NCBI GenBank assembly: GCA_049687015.1
Contig: JBAVIP010000057.1
Location: 1 to 28,020, forward strand
DNA length: 28,020 nucleotides
Direction: 5' to 3'
Origin: Methylotenera_A sp049687015
GTDB taxonomy: Bacteria > Pseudomonadota > Gammaproteobacteria > Burkholderiales > Methylophilaceae
Below the pieces are notes generated by a model. That model saw only the letters and a program-made list of their open reading frames with translations, was not told the DNA's origin and did not search any database. The stretch's first letter is position 1. Every line of letters starts with the position of its first letter. The position numbers and the translations under genes were made by a program. Below are positions 6,781 through 14,733 of this stretch, piece by piece.

Positions 6781-8088
6781 CTATAGTTCAGGCTCTTTGT
6801 TAATGGGTTCTTCGGGTGCCGGCTCTACTTTTCTCTTATGCTCAACATATGTCGTTTTATGATGATGTAACGATTCATTTTGAGCTCCCTCATGATGCTG
6901 AGCATCACTGGGAGCATGTGTAGTACCGTTGCGTGTATGACTAGCATCGCCATGTATAGTATCGTGTTGCGCATGCTCATGATGCGTGGCTTCGCTACGC
7001 ATATTCTCAAGATGACTATCGTGACGAGCAGAGTCTCGGCGTGCGCTTTCTTCGCGCCGCGCTGAATCACGGGGGTTGGCGTCACGAGACGAACTATCAC
7101 GGTGACTAGCCTCAGTTTGATGCGGCACTTGATTTACATTACGGTGTGAAGAGGCTGTGTGCTGAGTTGGCGCTTGGTAGTTTGTTTGCGTAGGATTGCT
7201 ATTTTCATTACTCATCTCATTTTGTTGAACACGCGCAAGTAAAAAATTGAGGTCTTCTTCTGAAAGCTCGTGTAAATCTACGTTGTTTTGGATATATTTC
7301 GCGGCAAGCGCTTGTTTTGCAGGCATTGCTAGTTTTTCTGCTTTTTCAATCTCGTTTTTTGTCTGAAATTGTGCGGGCTTATACTCAGCCCTGATATTGC
7401 TGCGCGCCGATTCTGGGGTGCGTTTAAACAGCTCGTGTCTATCTGCTTCGGTATGGATGTAGCCCTCAATAAACATGCCTCTGGCAGCGGCTTCTAGCCA
7501 TATTTGGCGTTTAAAATACTCTGTGCCAGTGATTTTAATTGCACCCCAGCTACGCAACTGTGCAGTTAACACCATCGACTGTATAACAATAGCGCTATTT
7601 GAGGTGGTATTGAGCACCCTGCCTCTGTCTTCAATCTCTGCGCGGCAAACCTCACCGCCAAGGTGGATACCGCCTGCTGTGGCATTGTATGTTTGTTGCC
7701 CAATTGATGCTTGCTCGAGCTGATGCTGAGTAGTTTGATGGATGATATTGGATAGACTTATGTAATGATCAATTTGCTCAATGGAGTTATTTTTAATACC
7801 AGTAGATGAGCCGCCTTTATTGGATACAAACTTGAGTATTGCTGACAGGTCTTTTTTATTTTCATCAGAAAGCAGGCTTAATGCTGTTTCTGTTGAAATT
7901 AAACGGTGTTGCTGGCCATCGCGTAAAAACAACCTTTTTGCAACCTCGTTTTGAATTTGAGCTACAGCGACCCAATACTGACTTTCTGCGATTGGCTTAC
8001 CATCTAATGGGTAGATTTTAATCACATGCAACTGCTGTCCTGCGCTATCCACGCTATTACCCGCTGAGTTTGCGTCAGTATTGTCCAT
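6781..8088 (-). CDS. Orphan LPD7-domain-like protein with His/Arg/Asp/Ser-rich tail
   Basis: This is a 435-residue protein. Residues about 185-225 contain a segment (FKRQIWLEAAARGMFIEGY, then HTEADRHEL) that matches, from memory, the LPD7 domain normally found in TraI/MobA-type relaxases and primases (W..A..RG..V.GY.PTE.D...L). No relaxase HUH/Tyr motif is present, so this is a stand-alone copy. From about 290 to 435 the protein is low complexity, rich in His, Arg, Asp, Ser and Glu, with near-repeats such as RRDSARHDS, and is likely disordered and perhaps metal- or nucleic-acid-binding. The start follows a C8 tract, with no Shine-Dalgarno, 8 nt after the stop of the 89-residue gene, suggesting translational coupling. 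A mobilisation accessory role or T4SS substrate role is inferred. Confidence 0.75.
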   Translation of the reverse strand: MDNTDANSAGNSVDSAGQQLHVIKIYPLDGKPIAESQYWVAVAQIQNEVAKRLFLRDGQQHRLISTETALSLLSDENKKDLSAILKFVSNKGGSSTGIKNNSIEQIDHYISLSNIIHQTTQHQLEQASIGQQTYNATAGGIHLGGEVCRAEIEDRGRVLNTTSNSAIVIQSMVLTAQLRSWGAIKITGTEYFKRQIWLEAAARGMFIEGYIHTEADRHELFKRTPESARSNIRAEYKPAQFQTKNEIEKAEKLAMPAKQALAAKYIQNNVDLHELSEEDLNFLLARVQQNEMSNENSNPTQTNYQAPTQHTASSHRNVNQVPHQTEASHRDSSSRDANPRDSARREESARRDSARHDSHLENMRSEATHHEHAQHDTIHGDASHTRNGTTHAPSDAQHHEGAQNESLHHHKTTYVEHKRKVEPAPEEPINKEPEL

Positions 8089-8096
8089 GGGGGGGG
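8089..8096. repeat. Homopolymer C8 (minus strand) before a start codon
   Basis: Eight consecutive C residues (minus strand) fill the gap between the TAA of the 89-residue gene and the ATG of the LPD7-type gene. Such tracts are slippage-prone. Here a length change would alter stop-to-start spacing but not a reading frame. Confidence 0.8.
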
Positions 8097-8270
8097 TTAC
8101 ACTTTCATCCCCATCGCCCTACATAGGTCATCAGCATAGGCTCTTAACGCCATTTCATCCATTTCGCCTGGCGGCGGTCTTTTAACGGATGAAAAATCTA
8201 CTGCAAAATCTTCTAAATTTAGATTGCCTAAATTAAGGATATCATCAGCAGTTACCGGCCGCTTAATCGT
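8097..8270 (-). repeat. Duplicated VirD4 3'-end segment, copy 2
   Basis: This 174-nt segment, including the stop codon, is about 86% identical by hand count to 9547-9720. Similarity stops at the stop codon on one side and at a TIKRPVTA codon block on the other. Confidence 0.85.
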
Positions 8271-8366
8271 GGCTACTCTGCTTGCCTTTTGTAGGTAATA
8301 AGCCTTCAAATCAGCTTTGCGCGCTTGTTCTGCAAGCTTGTCTAATAGACTAATTACTTCGCCCAT
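8097..8366 (-). CDS. 89-residue protein carrying a duplicate of the VirD4 C-terminal tail
   Basis: The start is taken at ATG 8366, which has GAGGAG 6 nt upstream; a longer frame would need TTG 8384. Residues 1-32 are a unique helical segment (MGEVISLLDKLAEQARKADL). Residues 33-89 match VirD4 residues 608-664 at 51 of 57 positions by hand alignment, ending in the same AMGMKV. At DNA level the shared 174 nt differ at about 24 positions, mostly silent, so the protein sequence seems to be under selection. It lacks any ATPase part. It may be an adaptor, decoy or regulator acting where the VirD4 tail acts; that role is inferred. It sits between the cassette-like gene and the LPD7-type gene. Confidence 0.7.
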   Translation of the reverse strand: MGEVISLLDKLAEQARKADLKAYYLQKASRVATIKRPVTADDILNLGNLNLEDFAVDFSSVKRPPPGEMDEMALRAYADDLCRAMGMKV

Positions 8367-8422
8367 TATTTTCTCCTCGTCCAATATTTCTGCATCTGCC
8401 TACATAAAAATCAGCATTTGTG

Positions 8423-8472
8423 GTTTAACTTATGGGTCGCGCTTGAACCGGCTTCCCTCGTGGTGGTTGAGC
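8423..8472 (-). other. Weak integron attC-like site after the 8481-9341 gene
   Basis: Read on the minus strand, GCTCAAC (fits RYYYAAC) begins 8 nt after the stop codon, and GTTAAAC (fits GTTRRRY) ends the site 50 nt later. The two ends pair only partly, and the interior does not fold into a convincing hairpin, so this could be coincidence. Confidence 0.25.
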
Positions 8473-8480
8473 TAGGGGTG

Positions 8481-9341
8481 TCATTGTTTGGAAAGAAGTT
8501 CGGTAGTTAGACTTTCAAATTCGTCAAGAGCCTCATTGCTTATTGGCTTGCGCATGACATCTTTTCTACGCGCTCGCAAGGAAGCTTCCGAATCACTGCT
8601 TACGGTTGAAGTGGTATGGGCGCGATTAACCAAACTAGTCGCATACGATTTTAATTCCGAAGAGTTTCTAGAGTCTTCAACAAAGCGTTTGAGCGCCGCA
8701 TTGCCCTCTGGCGTAACTGTGTACCAAAGTGCAAGTAGCAGACTTTTTTGTGATCGCACGTCAGTCTCGGTCACTAATAATTTAGCAAGATCGTTGACAA
8801 ATGTTGACTCATCCATCGGAAATAGCATGTAAATCAGCGAGTAGTTCTGACCTAGCATCATGACATGTTCTACGATAAATGATTGGAAATCAGGAAAAGC
8901 AAGGATTCGAAAAGCCGCTTCACGAGTGTCAAACCCATTTACAGCAAACCAATGCACATTTTTTAAATAGTCAGTATGCTGAACGCTGCGAAGGTCTGTT
9001 TTTGCAATAGAGCGAAGGGCCAACTCTTGGTCGCTCTTTTCACGCGATATTGATAAAAGTAAACTGGCACCATCGTAGAAGAAAAATGCTGAATTAGTGG
9101 GGTCAGCTAGTTCCTTTCTAAGTAAACCGAGGCCTCCTTCAGGCTTCGTTCTAACAAAAGACCAGAAAGAATCCAATTGTTCAGATTTTACTTTTAACTC
9201 ACTTCCCTTGAGGGTGTGTGGTTCAAAATTATAAGTTGTGGTAACTTTTTGATGAAACTCTTTCTCGGTTGTGGAAGCTGCAATAGAGAAATTTGAAGCT
9301 GCGAGAAATATGAAAGCCAAGAGATAACGAATGTTAAGCAT
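8481..9341 (-). CDS. Secreted hypothetical protein, possible gene cassette
   Basis: The start is placed at ATG 9341, which has AAAGG about 10 nt upstream; the longer frame from 9368 lacks a ribosome-binding site. The product is 286 residues and begins with a clear Sec signal peptide (MLNIRYLLAFIFLAASNFSIAA). The mature part is helical, with repeated short hydrophobic helices (for example LLLSISREKSDQELALRSI) reminiscent of HEAT-like helical arrays, but no family is recognised. It is the only gene interrupting the virD4 to 89-residue-protein order. It has attC-like sequences on both sides and lies between the two copies of the VirD4 tail. It is probably a late insertion rather than a T4SS component. 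Confidence 0.72.
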   Translation of the reverse strand: MLNIRYLLAFIFLAASNFSIAASTTEKEFHQKVTTTYNFEPHTLKGSELKVKSEQLDSFWSFVRTKPEGGLGLLRKELADPTNSAFFFYDGASLLLSISREKSDQELALRSIAKTDLRSVQHTDYLKNVHWFAVNGFDTREAAFRILAFPDFQSFIVEHVMMLGQNYSLIYMLFPMDESTFVNDLAKLLVTETDVRSQKSLLLALWYTVTPEGNAALKRFVEDSRNSSELKSYATSLVNRAHTTSTVSSDSEASLRARRKDVMRKPISNEALDEFESLTTELLSKQ

Positions 9342-9351
9342 AGTGTTCACA

Positions 9352-9417
9352 CCTTTAACGTTTGACATAAGGGGCGATGCGCTTTAGCGCAGCGTTCCGC
9401 TTGATAGATGGTTGGAA
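9352..9417 (-). other. Integron attC-like site before the 8481-9341 gene
   Basis: On the minus strand the 66-nt stretch begins TTCCAAC (close to RYYYAAC), has an imperfect hairpin centred on GCGCTAAAGCGC (9379-9390) with mismatches further out, and ends GTTAAAG (one base off GTTRRRY), 10 nt before the gene's ATG. Size, hairpin and position fit an attC; the end boxes are imperfect. Confidence 0.35.
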
Positions 9418-9546
9418 AGGAAAGTATTCGCCGTGAAAATTGCATTTGTTCATATTGTTTTCTCTCATACTATATTCAACTAATCATATTTTTTGATTAC
9501 AATATGAATCATGCAGCAAGGTGATAGTTCTAAATAGAAAGTCCAA

Positions 9547-9720
9547 CTAAACCTTCATTCCCATCGCTCTGCATAAATCATCGGCATAGGCTTTTAGCGT
9601 AGCTTCGTCCATTTCGCCTGGCGGCGGTTTTTTAACGGAAGAAAAATCTACAGCAAAATCTTCCAAATTTAGATTGCCTAAATTAGGGATATCTTCAGCC
9701 GTTACCGGCCGCTTGATCGT
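9547..9720 (-). repeat. Duplicated VirD4 3'-end segment, copy 1
   Basis: The last 58 codons of virD4, including the stop, are about 86% identical to 8097-8270. The two copies flank the cassette-like gene in direct orientation, about 1.28 kb apart. Confidence 0.85.
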
Positions 9721-11541
9721 TGTGGTGCTGCCGCCTTTGGGCGCTGTGACGGTTATAGGTATATCGCCACCTGTTTCTATATGGTGCGCATCGAGATCAA
9801 TTTTTGGCACTTTTGCGGCTAGCTCACCCAAGCCAATCGCTTCATCCATTTGCTTTTGCGTAGGAAATTTACCACCAAACCCACGCAGAGTCTTGGATAT
9901 TTTTTTAAGCCGCTCAATAAAAATGGCATCTTTATAGTAAACCACTTTATCGGCAAGTATCGGCGGTACATTCTCCATAATAATCAGCTCACGACGCTGC
10001 CCAAGGCTGGTAATCTCTTGCGGTAACATTAAGGCGCGTTGCTGCTCCGATGTATTGTTGGTGTCATTTTCAGTTTTAAAAATTTTTCTCGATCTTGATT
10101 TGGAGGTGGTTTTAACTGTCTCGTAACCAAGCCACTCTGAGATATCTTTCGCAGCCTGTGTTTCTGAGGCTTTGGGCGGAAAAATAATATTGAGCGCGTG
10201 ATTGGTAGTAAATGTTTGCGCAGCATCTGCGCCATACACATCTACCACTTGCGCAGGGCTTTGAATAATGGGCAACATGCGCAACCCGTAACCCGCTATA
10301 TAACTAATGCCTTTTGATAATATGCCAATTTTTCCAATCGCGGTAAATTCATCCATTAACAGCAGGCAACTATGTTTAATCTGCTTGTTTTGATTGGGTA
10401 GTTCGCGTGTATTAAGATCGATTAGCTGCTGAAAAAACAGGTTTAATAATGGTGCCATGCGTTCCAGATTATCTGGCGTGACGCCCAGATAAACAGACAT
10501 ACGTTTTTTTCGCACATCACGCAGATCAAAGTCGTTAGCGCTGGTAGCAGCATCTACCAATGGGTTCATCCACAGTTCTAAACGCGAGCGGAACGAAGTC
10601 ATAATGCCTGCTCGCGTATTCTCTGCAGAGATTGAAATATAGCTATTGAGTGCACGTACACAGGCGTTAGAGAGCGGCTTTCCCGCGGCCGCTCTATCGT
10701 TAATTACACTAGCAAAATATTGCGCGCCATCGCCTTCTTTTAATGTTTCCCTAACAACCTGACCTAAGGTAACGGGTTTATCTGGTGTCTCGGCAAGATA
10801 AAGCACAACACCCAGAAATAAGCTGCGCGGCGTCGCAGTCCAAATAACATCTGTGCCCTGAACATCAGGAAACAGCATATTGGCAATTTTCTGCACATCA
10901 TCAATGCGAAAGTTGGGATCCGAACTGATATAGGCCAGTGGGTTATAACGGTGTGTGCGGTAATCGGCAGCGGCTGGGTTAAATAAATAACACTCCTGCC
11001 CGTGCTTTTTCCTGTATCCGCTGGTGATATCCCAATTTTCTTGCTTAATATCCAGCACAACGACACTATCAGGCCAATTGAGCAAGTTTGGAATCACAAT
11101 GCCGACACCTTTACCACTTCTGGTAGGGGCTGAAATAATGGCATGTTGCTGGCCATCGAACATTAAATATCGTGAACCTAGTTGCCCCACAATAATGCCT
11201 TTGTCGCCCAGCAATCCTGCTTTTTGTATTTCGTGGCGTCTGGCAAATCTTGCTTCGCCAAACATTTTTTTGCCGTCTGGCATAAGAAAAAATGCTACGG
11301 CGGGAATAGAAATAATAGCAAGCGCAATGCCACTTGCTTTATAGATCCAATCTAAAACTGCTGGGTTTTGTCTGTAGTAATACCAGTACTGGTATAAGGT
11401 TAATAATGAAGTGTCATTCGGATCTTTGTGAAGTGCTATTAACAATACAGCACCGGCGATGAACAGCCAAACAGCTACAGCTCCGATCAATAAAAAAGCT
11501 AAAGCAGCTTTGCCCCAAGGGGTATAAAACAAATTCTTCAT
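9547..11541 (-). CDS. virD4: VirD4-type T4SS coupling protein
   Basis: This 664-residue inner-membrane coupling ATPase brings substrates to the VirB channel. Two N-terminal membrane segments lie at about 15-37 and 67-86. The P-loop is TRSGKG at 140-145, the form typical of VirD4/TraG proteins, and Walker B is LLLMDEF at 393-399. The all-alpha region lies between them. Residues 608-664 form a separate tail (ending AMGMKV) that is duplicated in the 89-residue protein at 8097-8366. The start lies 7 nt after the virB11 stop with no Shine-Dalgarno, so coupled translation is likely. A coupling protein serves either conjugation or effector delivery; no relaxase is visible here. Confidence 0.95.
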   Translation of the reverse strand: MKNLFYTPWGKAALAFLLIGAVAVWLFIAGAVLLIALHKDPNDTSLLTLYQYWYYYRQNPAVLDWIYKASGIALAIISIPAVAFFLMPDGKKMFGEARFARRHEIQKAGLLGDKGIIVGQLGSRYLMFDGQQHAIISAPTRSGKGVGIVIPNLLNWPDSVVVLDIKQENWDITSGYRKKHGQECYLFNPAAADYRTHRYNPLAYISSDPNFRIDDVQKIANMLFPDVQGTDVIWTATPRSLFLGVVLYLAETPDKPVTLGQVVRETLKEGDGAQYFASVINDRAAAGKPLSNACVRALNSYISISAENTRAGIMTSFRSRLELWMNPLVDAATSANDFDLRDVRKKRMSVYLGVTPDNLERMAPLLNLFFQQLIDLNTRELPNQNKQIKHSCLLLMDEFTAIGKIGILSKGISYIAGYGLRMLPIIQSPAQVVDVYGADAAQTFTTNHALNIIFPPKASETQAAKDISEWLGYETVKTTSKSRSRKIFKTENDTNNTSEQQRALMLPQEITSLGQRRELIIMENVPPILADKVVYYKDAIFIERLKKISKTLRGFGGKFPTQKQMDEAIGLGELAAKVPKIDLDAHHIETGGDIPITVTAPKGGSTTTIKRPVTAEDIPNLGNLNLEDFAVDFSSVKKPPPGEMDEATLKAYADDLCRAMGMKV

Positions 11542-11548
11542 GCCGAAA

Positions 11549-12658
11549 TTAGCGGTCTGTCGAGCGCCTGCCGCCTCGAACTAGGTGTGCTTTATGGGGT
11601 GTTTCGTGACTGAGGGAATGCCCTTCTTCGCCTTTCATCTGTTTTTGTTTAAACTCAGGGTCGTAGTACATTTCACGCAGCTTGCGCTTGTGATAAAAAA
11701 GGATAATATCCAGCGTAGTATATAAGCGGTGTTTGATATAGTTAGTATCCAAATGAGCGCCCGTACGACTATCTTTAATCAGTGCCGTGAGCTGCTCAAA
11801 CGCCTCAAATGCACCATTGGCATGCATGGTGGAAATTGAACCTGGGTGCCCTGTATTCACAGATTTAATAAACTCCCAGGCTTCGTCCCCGCGCAATTCT
11901 GCGAGTAAAATTCTATCTGGCTTCATGCGCAAACAAGAGGCTAAAGCCTGCTTGGGCGTCACCTTCGATCCACCTTCATCCTCGCGCGCATAAAATAAAT
12001 GCACTTTATTCAGATGCTGATTCAAAAATAATTCGTGCACATCTTCAATCGTAATTAATCGCTCATCCTGTGGGATGCTGCGAGTCAAGCTTTTTGTTAC
12101 TGTGGTTTTGCCAGAACCAGTTTTGCCCACAATCAGAATATTGCGTTGCGAACGAACTGCGAGATCCAAAAACTCTTTAATCTTACCTTCGCTTTTTAAC
12201 ACTAAGAGTTCATGCTCAAAGGGTTTAAGCCCTGTATCTGTTTGTGCCACTTCATGAAATGCCCCTTCAGAATCCAGTTCTTCCAAGGTTTTATCAAGCA
12301 TGCTGGGTTTGCGAATTGTGATTGAAACGGTATTGGGCTCACAAGCTGGCGGGATAATCACCTGAACCCGTTCACCTTTTGGCAAAGCCGAGGAAAGTAC
12401 TGGTTTATCAGCCGAGATAGACTTCCCGTTGTAGCTAGCGATTAAAGTCGCCAATTGCCGACAATGGCTGAACGAAAGCTCCGGCACTTCGTAACGTTGC
12501 CAGCCTGAGCTACCTTCTGTCCACAGTTCACGTGGTCGATTAATGCAGATTTCAGTTAATGAGCTATCATCAATAAACTTTTGTATAGGCAACAAATACT
12601 CACCCAACATTTCCGATGATTGTATGTCATCAAAACTTGTCTGCGCAGCTACTAACAC
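11549..12658 (-). CDS. virB11: VirB11 hexameric secretion ATPase
   Basis: This 369-residue cytoplasmic traffic ATPase powers pilus assembly and transport. Walker A is GKTGSGKT at 178-185, the Asp box is ITIEDVHEL near 202-210, Walker B is LLAELRGDEA at 251-260 and the His box is GHPGSISTMH at 270-279, in the expected order. The start is GTG at 12658, 3 nt after the virB10 stop, with AAGAG 7 nt upstream. The 40-residue C-terminal extension is basic and His-containing. All catalytic motifs are intact. Confidence 0.96.
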   Translation of the reverse strand: MLVAAQTSFDDIQSSEMLGEYLLPIQKFIDDSSLTEICINRPRELWTEGSSGWQRYEVPELSFSHCRQLATLIASYNGKSISADKPVLSSALPKGERVQVIIPPACEPNTVSITIRKPSMLDKTLEELDSEGAFHEVAQTDTGLKPFEHELLVLKSEGKIKEFLDLAVRSQRNILIVGKTGSGKTTVTKSLTRSIPQDERLITIEDVHELFLNQHLNKVHLFYAREDEGGSKVTPKQALASCLRMKPDRILLAELRGDEAWEFIKSVNTGHPGSISTMHANGAFEAFEQLTALIKDSRTGAHLDTNYIKHRLYTTLDIILFYHKRKLREMYYDPEFKQKQMKGEEGHSLSHETPHKAHLVRGGRRSTDR

Positions 12659-12661
12659 CGT

Positions 12662-13837
12662 TTACTCTTTCAGCTCTAAACCATACACAGTAGAGAAATC
12701 CAAATCTCTCGCCACCATCACTTGGATATGCTCGCCCTGATTAATGTATAAAGTTGGAGGAATATTGACTGTATTTTTAAGGATTTCCGTGGCCAGTTGA
12801 TCACTGCCACCGCCGCCTACACTGATTTGGGAGTCATTATTACTTTGTGCTATTTTAAAGCCATCTTTGATCAGGCTAAGAATAATAGCTGCGCCAAATC
12901 TTTCCATAAAATGCGTATCTACCCAGCCTGCATGGCCTGCCCTGCCAAGCGCGTCGGTACCAGGAGAATCAAGATTTACAATCACACCATTCGGCGTTTT
13001 AGCGCGTGTCCACAACACAAAAATTCTCGCCTGCCCTGCGGTGATGCCGCCTTGGTACTCTCCAACAAGCTGAGAGCCTCTATCCAGCAACACCACATGA
13101 CCATTATCTGAATAAACATCCCTTGTTAAACGACAAGTCGTAATGCCTGGCACTGTGCTATCGAGAGCAGTTTCTAAGGCACAATCTAGAGCGGTGCCTT
13201 TAGTGATTAAGTAATCACGGTCCGGTAGCAAATTAGCTGATACCCCTGGTGAAACAGTGGATTTAAGCTTTAATGCTAAAGGACTAGGGGCATCTGCTGA
13301 CGCAGCAACATTTGCTAATTTAGGACTGTTATTCTCACCTGGTTTAGAATTTGGCGATCCAACAACATTTTCTCCACCTAATACCATCGAGCCCCCCATT
13401 CTCCTATCTAACCAAGTGGGTTTTGGTGGTCCACTAGGTACATTTGGCGAGGGCTGCTTGCCAGCTTGTAATTGTTGAAGTCCAATCGGGGGAATATTAG
13501 CTTCTGGCGGTGGCAGAGGCGCCGGCGGTTCTGGCATTTCAAGCGGAGGTAATCGATTTGCAATTTCTAACTGTTTAGGTGCTTCTTCTATTTTTTTATC
13601 ATTGCCAGTATTAATAAAATAAATCATCACAAGGCCAGCGCCAAGCAAGGTGGCGAAACCCAGCATATCGATAAATTTACTTCTACCTTTGCGACGGTTC
13701 ACAGATGGCAGTTCATCATCGATGATGTCTTCTTCAAGCACTTCTGATTGCCTACCTAATACGGGTATGTTGATATGCGTGTTGCGCGTATTTTTAATTG
13801 CGTTATTTTTCTTAAAAAACTGGTCGAAGAACCCCAT
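12662..13837 (-). CDS. virB10: VirB10 T4SS core-complex protein
   Basis: This 391-residue protein spans both membranes of the core complex. It has a cytoplasmic N-terminus, one membrane helix at about 58-76, a Pro-rich periplasmic stretch at about 97-143, and a C-terminal beta domain (about 200-388) ending in the family-typical INQGEHIQVMVARDLDF. The antenna helix region is near 312-330. The ATG overlaps the virB9 stop (TAATG) and has AAGGAG upstream inside virB9, so translation is coupled. Confidence 0.95.
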   Translation of the reverse strand: MGFFDQFFKKNNAIKNTRNTHINIPVLGRQSEVLEEDIIDDELPSVNRRKGRSKFIDMLGFATLLGAGLVMIYFINTGNDKKIEEAPKQLEIANRLPPLEMPEPPAPLPPPEANIPPIGLQQLQAGKQPSPNVPSGPPKPTWLDRRMGGSMVLGGENVVGSPNSKPGENNSPKLANVAASADAPSPLALKLKSTVSPGVSANLLPDRDYLITKGTALDCALETALDSTVPGITTCRLTRDVYSDNGHVVLLDRGSQLVGEYQGGITAGQARIFVLWTRAKTPNGVIVNLDSPGTDALGRAGHAGWVDTHFMERFGAAIILSLIKDGFKIAQSNNDSQISVGGGGSDQLATEILKNTVNIPPTLYINQGEHIQVMVARDLDFSTVYGLELKE

Positions 13838-14724
13838 TACTGCTTCTCCTTGATTACACGCTCGACACCTGGCGCTATAGTGCCTGCGCTATTATCAGCC
13901 CCACCATCAAGGTCAAAAGAATTATTGCGAATACAAACAACTGCACCACCCTTACGCAACTTTAGAGTTGGGACAACACGGTGAATAATAATTGTATTGC
14001 CTTCCACATTTGTGTTAATTAACGCTTCTTTACCCTCTGCATCAACAGAATACACGGCAGGCATATCTCGATTGTTGCTAAAGGCTAAGTAGGTAAAGCG
14101 ACCATCATCACGCGCTGCTGTTGGGCTAATTTCTGGCGAGCCCGCAGACCAGTAATCATAGTTTTGCTGCTCTAACGGGATGTCTTTTTGCCCGACGTAA
14201 TCCACGGCCCCATCTTTGGTTGTTTTAGAAAATTTATTTTTGATACTATCAAATCGGCGTTTAGTTTCATCTGCTTTAGCCTTTGCTGCTTTCTCTGCCG
14301 CCAATTTTACAGCTTCTTCCTCTGGGTAACGAAAAGCAACGCCATATACTAGATTAGGGTCTTTCCAGGCGGTTGAGTCTTTGGTTGATCTTGGTGCTAC
14401 AACCAAAGCAAAGTTATATACGCGTTTATCTGTCACTACCGTTACGTTGGTATCGGCCTTTCTAGCTTTTGGCTTAATAAAGAGATGATTGCCACGTGGC
14501 ACAATATTCCAAGCCTGATCATCACCAACTGCCACATCTTTAATTGTCTCATCATCTGCAAATTGCACATGTGTAGAAACACCATAAAAAGTGGAGAGTT
14601 TAACAACATCCAATTTATTGTAATCGATCACCCGTACCCGCGAATCATAAGGGCTCTTATTAGGTGTTATTTCAGCTATTCCCAGCATGGGCAACAACAT
14701 TATTACTAATAGTAAGTATCTCAA
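13837..14724 (-). CDS. virB9: VirB9 T4SS outer-membrane core protein
   Basis: This 295-residue periplasmic/outer-membrane core protein has a Sec signal peptide (RYLLLVIMLLPMLGIAE) and the VirB9/CagX fold: an N-terminal beta domain (about 20-115), a charged helical linker (about 130-165) and a C-terminal domain with YWSAGSPEISP and a DGRFTYLAF motif. The start is a TTG at 14724, well supported by AGGAG 6 nt upstream; no ATG fits as well. It follows virB8 with a 9-nt gap and overlaps virB10 by 1 nt. Confidence 0.94.
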   Translation of the reverse strand: MRYLLLVIMLLPMLGIAEITPNKSPYDSRVRVIDYNKLDVVKLSTFYGVSTHVQFADDETIKDVAVGDDQAWNIVPRGNHLFIKPKARKADTNVTVVTDKRVYNFALVVAPRSTKDSTAWKDPNLVYGVAFRYPEEEAVKLAAEKAAKAKADETKRRFDSIKNKFSKTTKDGAVDYVGQKDIPLEQQNYDYWSAGSPEISPTAARDDGRFTYLAFSNNRDMPAVYSVDAEGKEALINTNVEGNTIIIHRVVPTLKLRKGGAVVCIRNNSFDLDGGADNSAGTIAPGVERVIKEKQ

Positions 14725-14733
14725 AACAAACTC

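Noticed and set aside
9481..9502. TAATCA...TGATTA inverted repeat downstream of virD4
   Set aside because: A 6-bp AT-rich stem is expected by chance in such a region and has no T-run.
13377..13560. Proline-codon-rich repeat in virB10 as a separate repeat element
   Set aside because: It is the normal Pro-rich periplasmic linker of VirB10.
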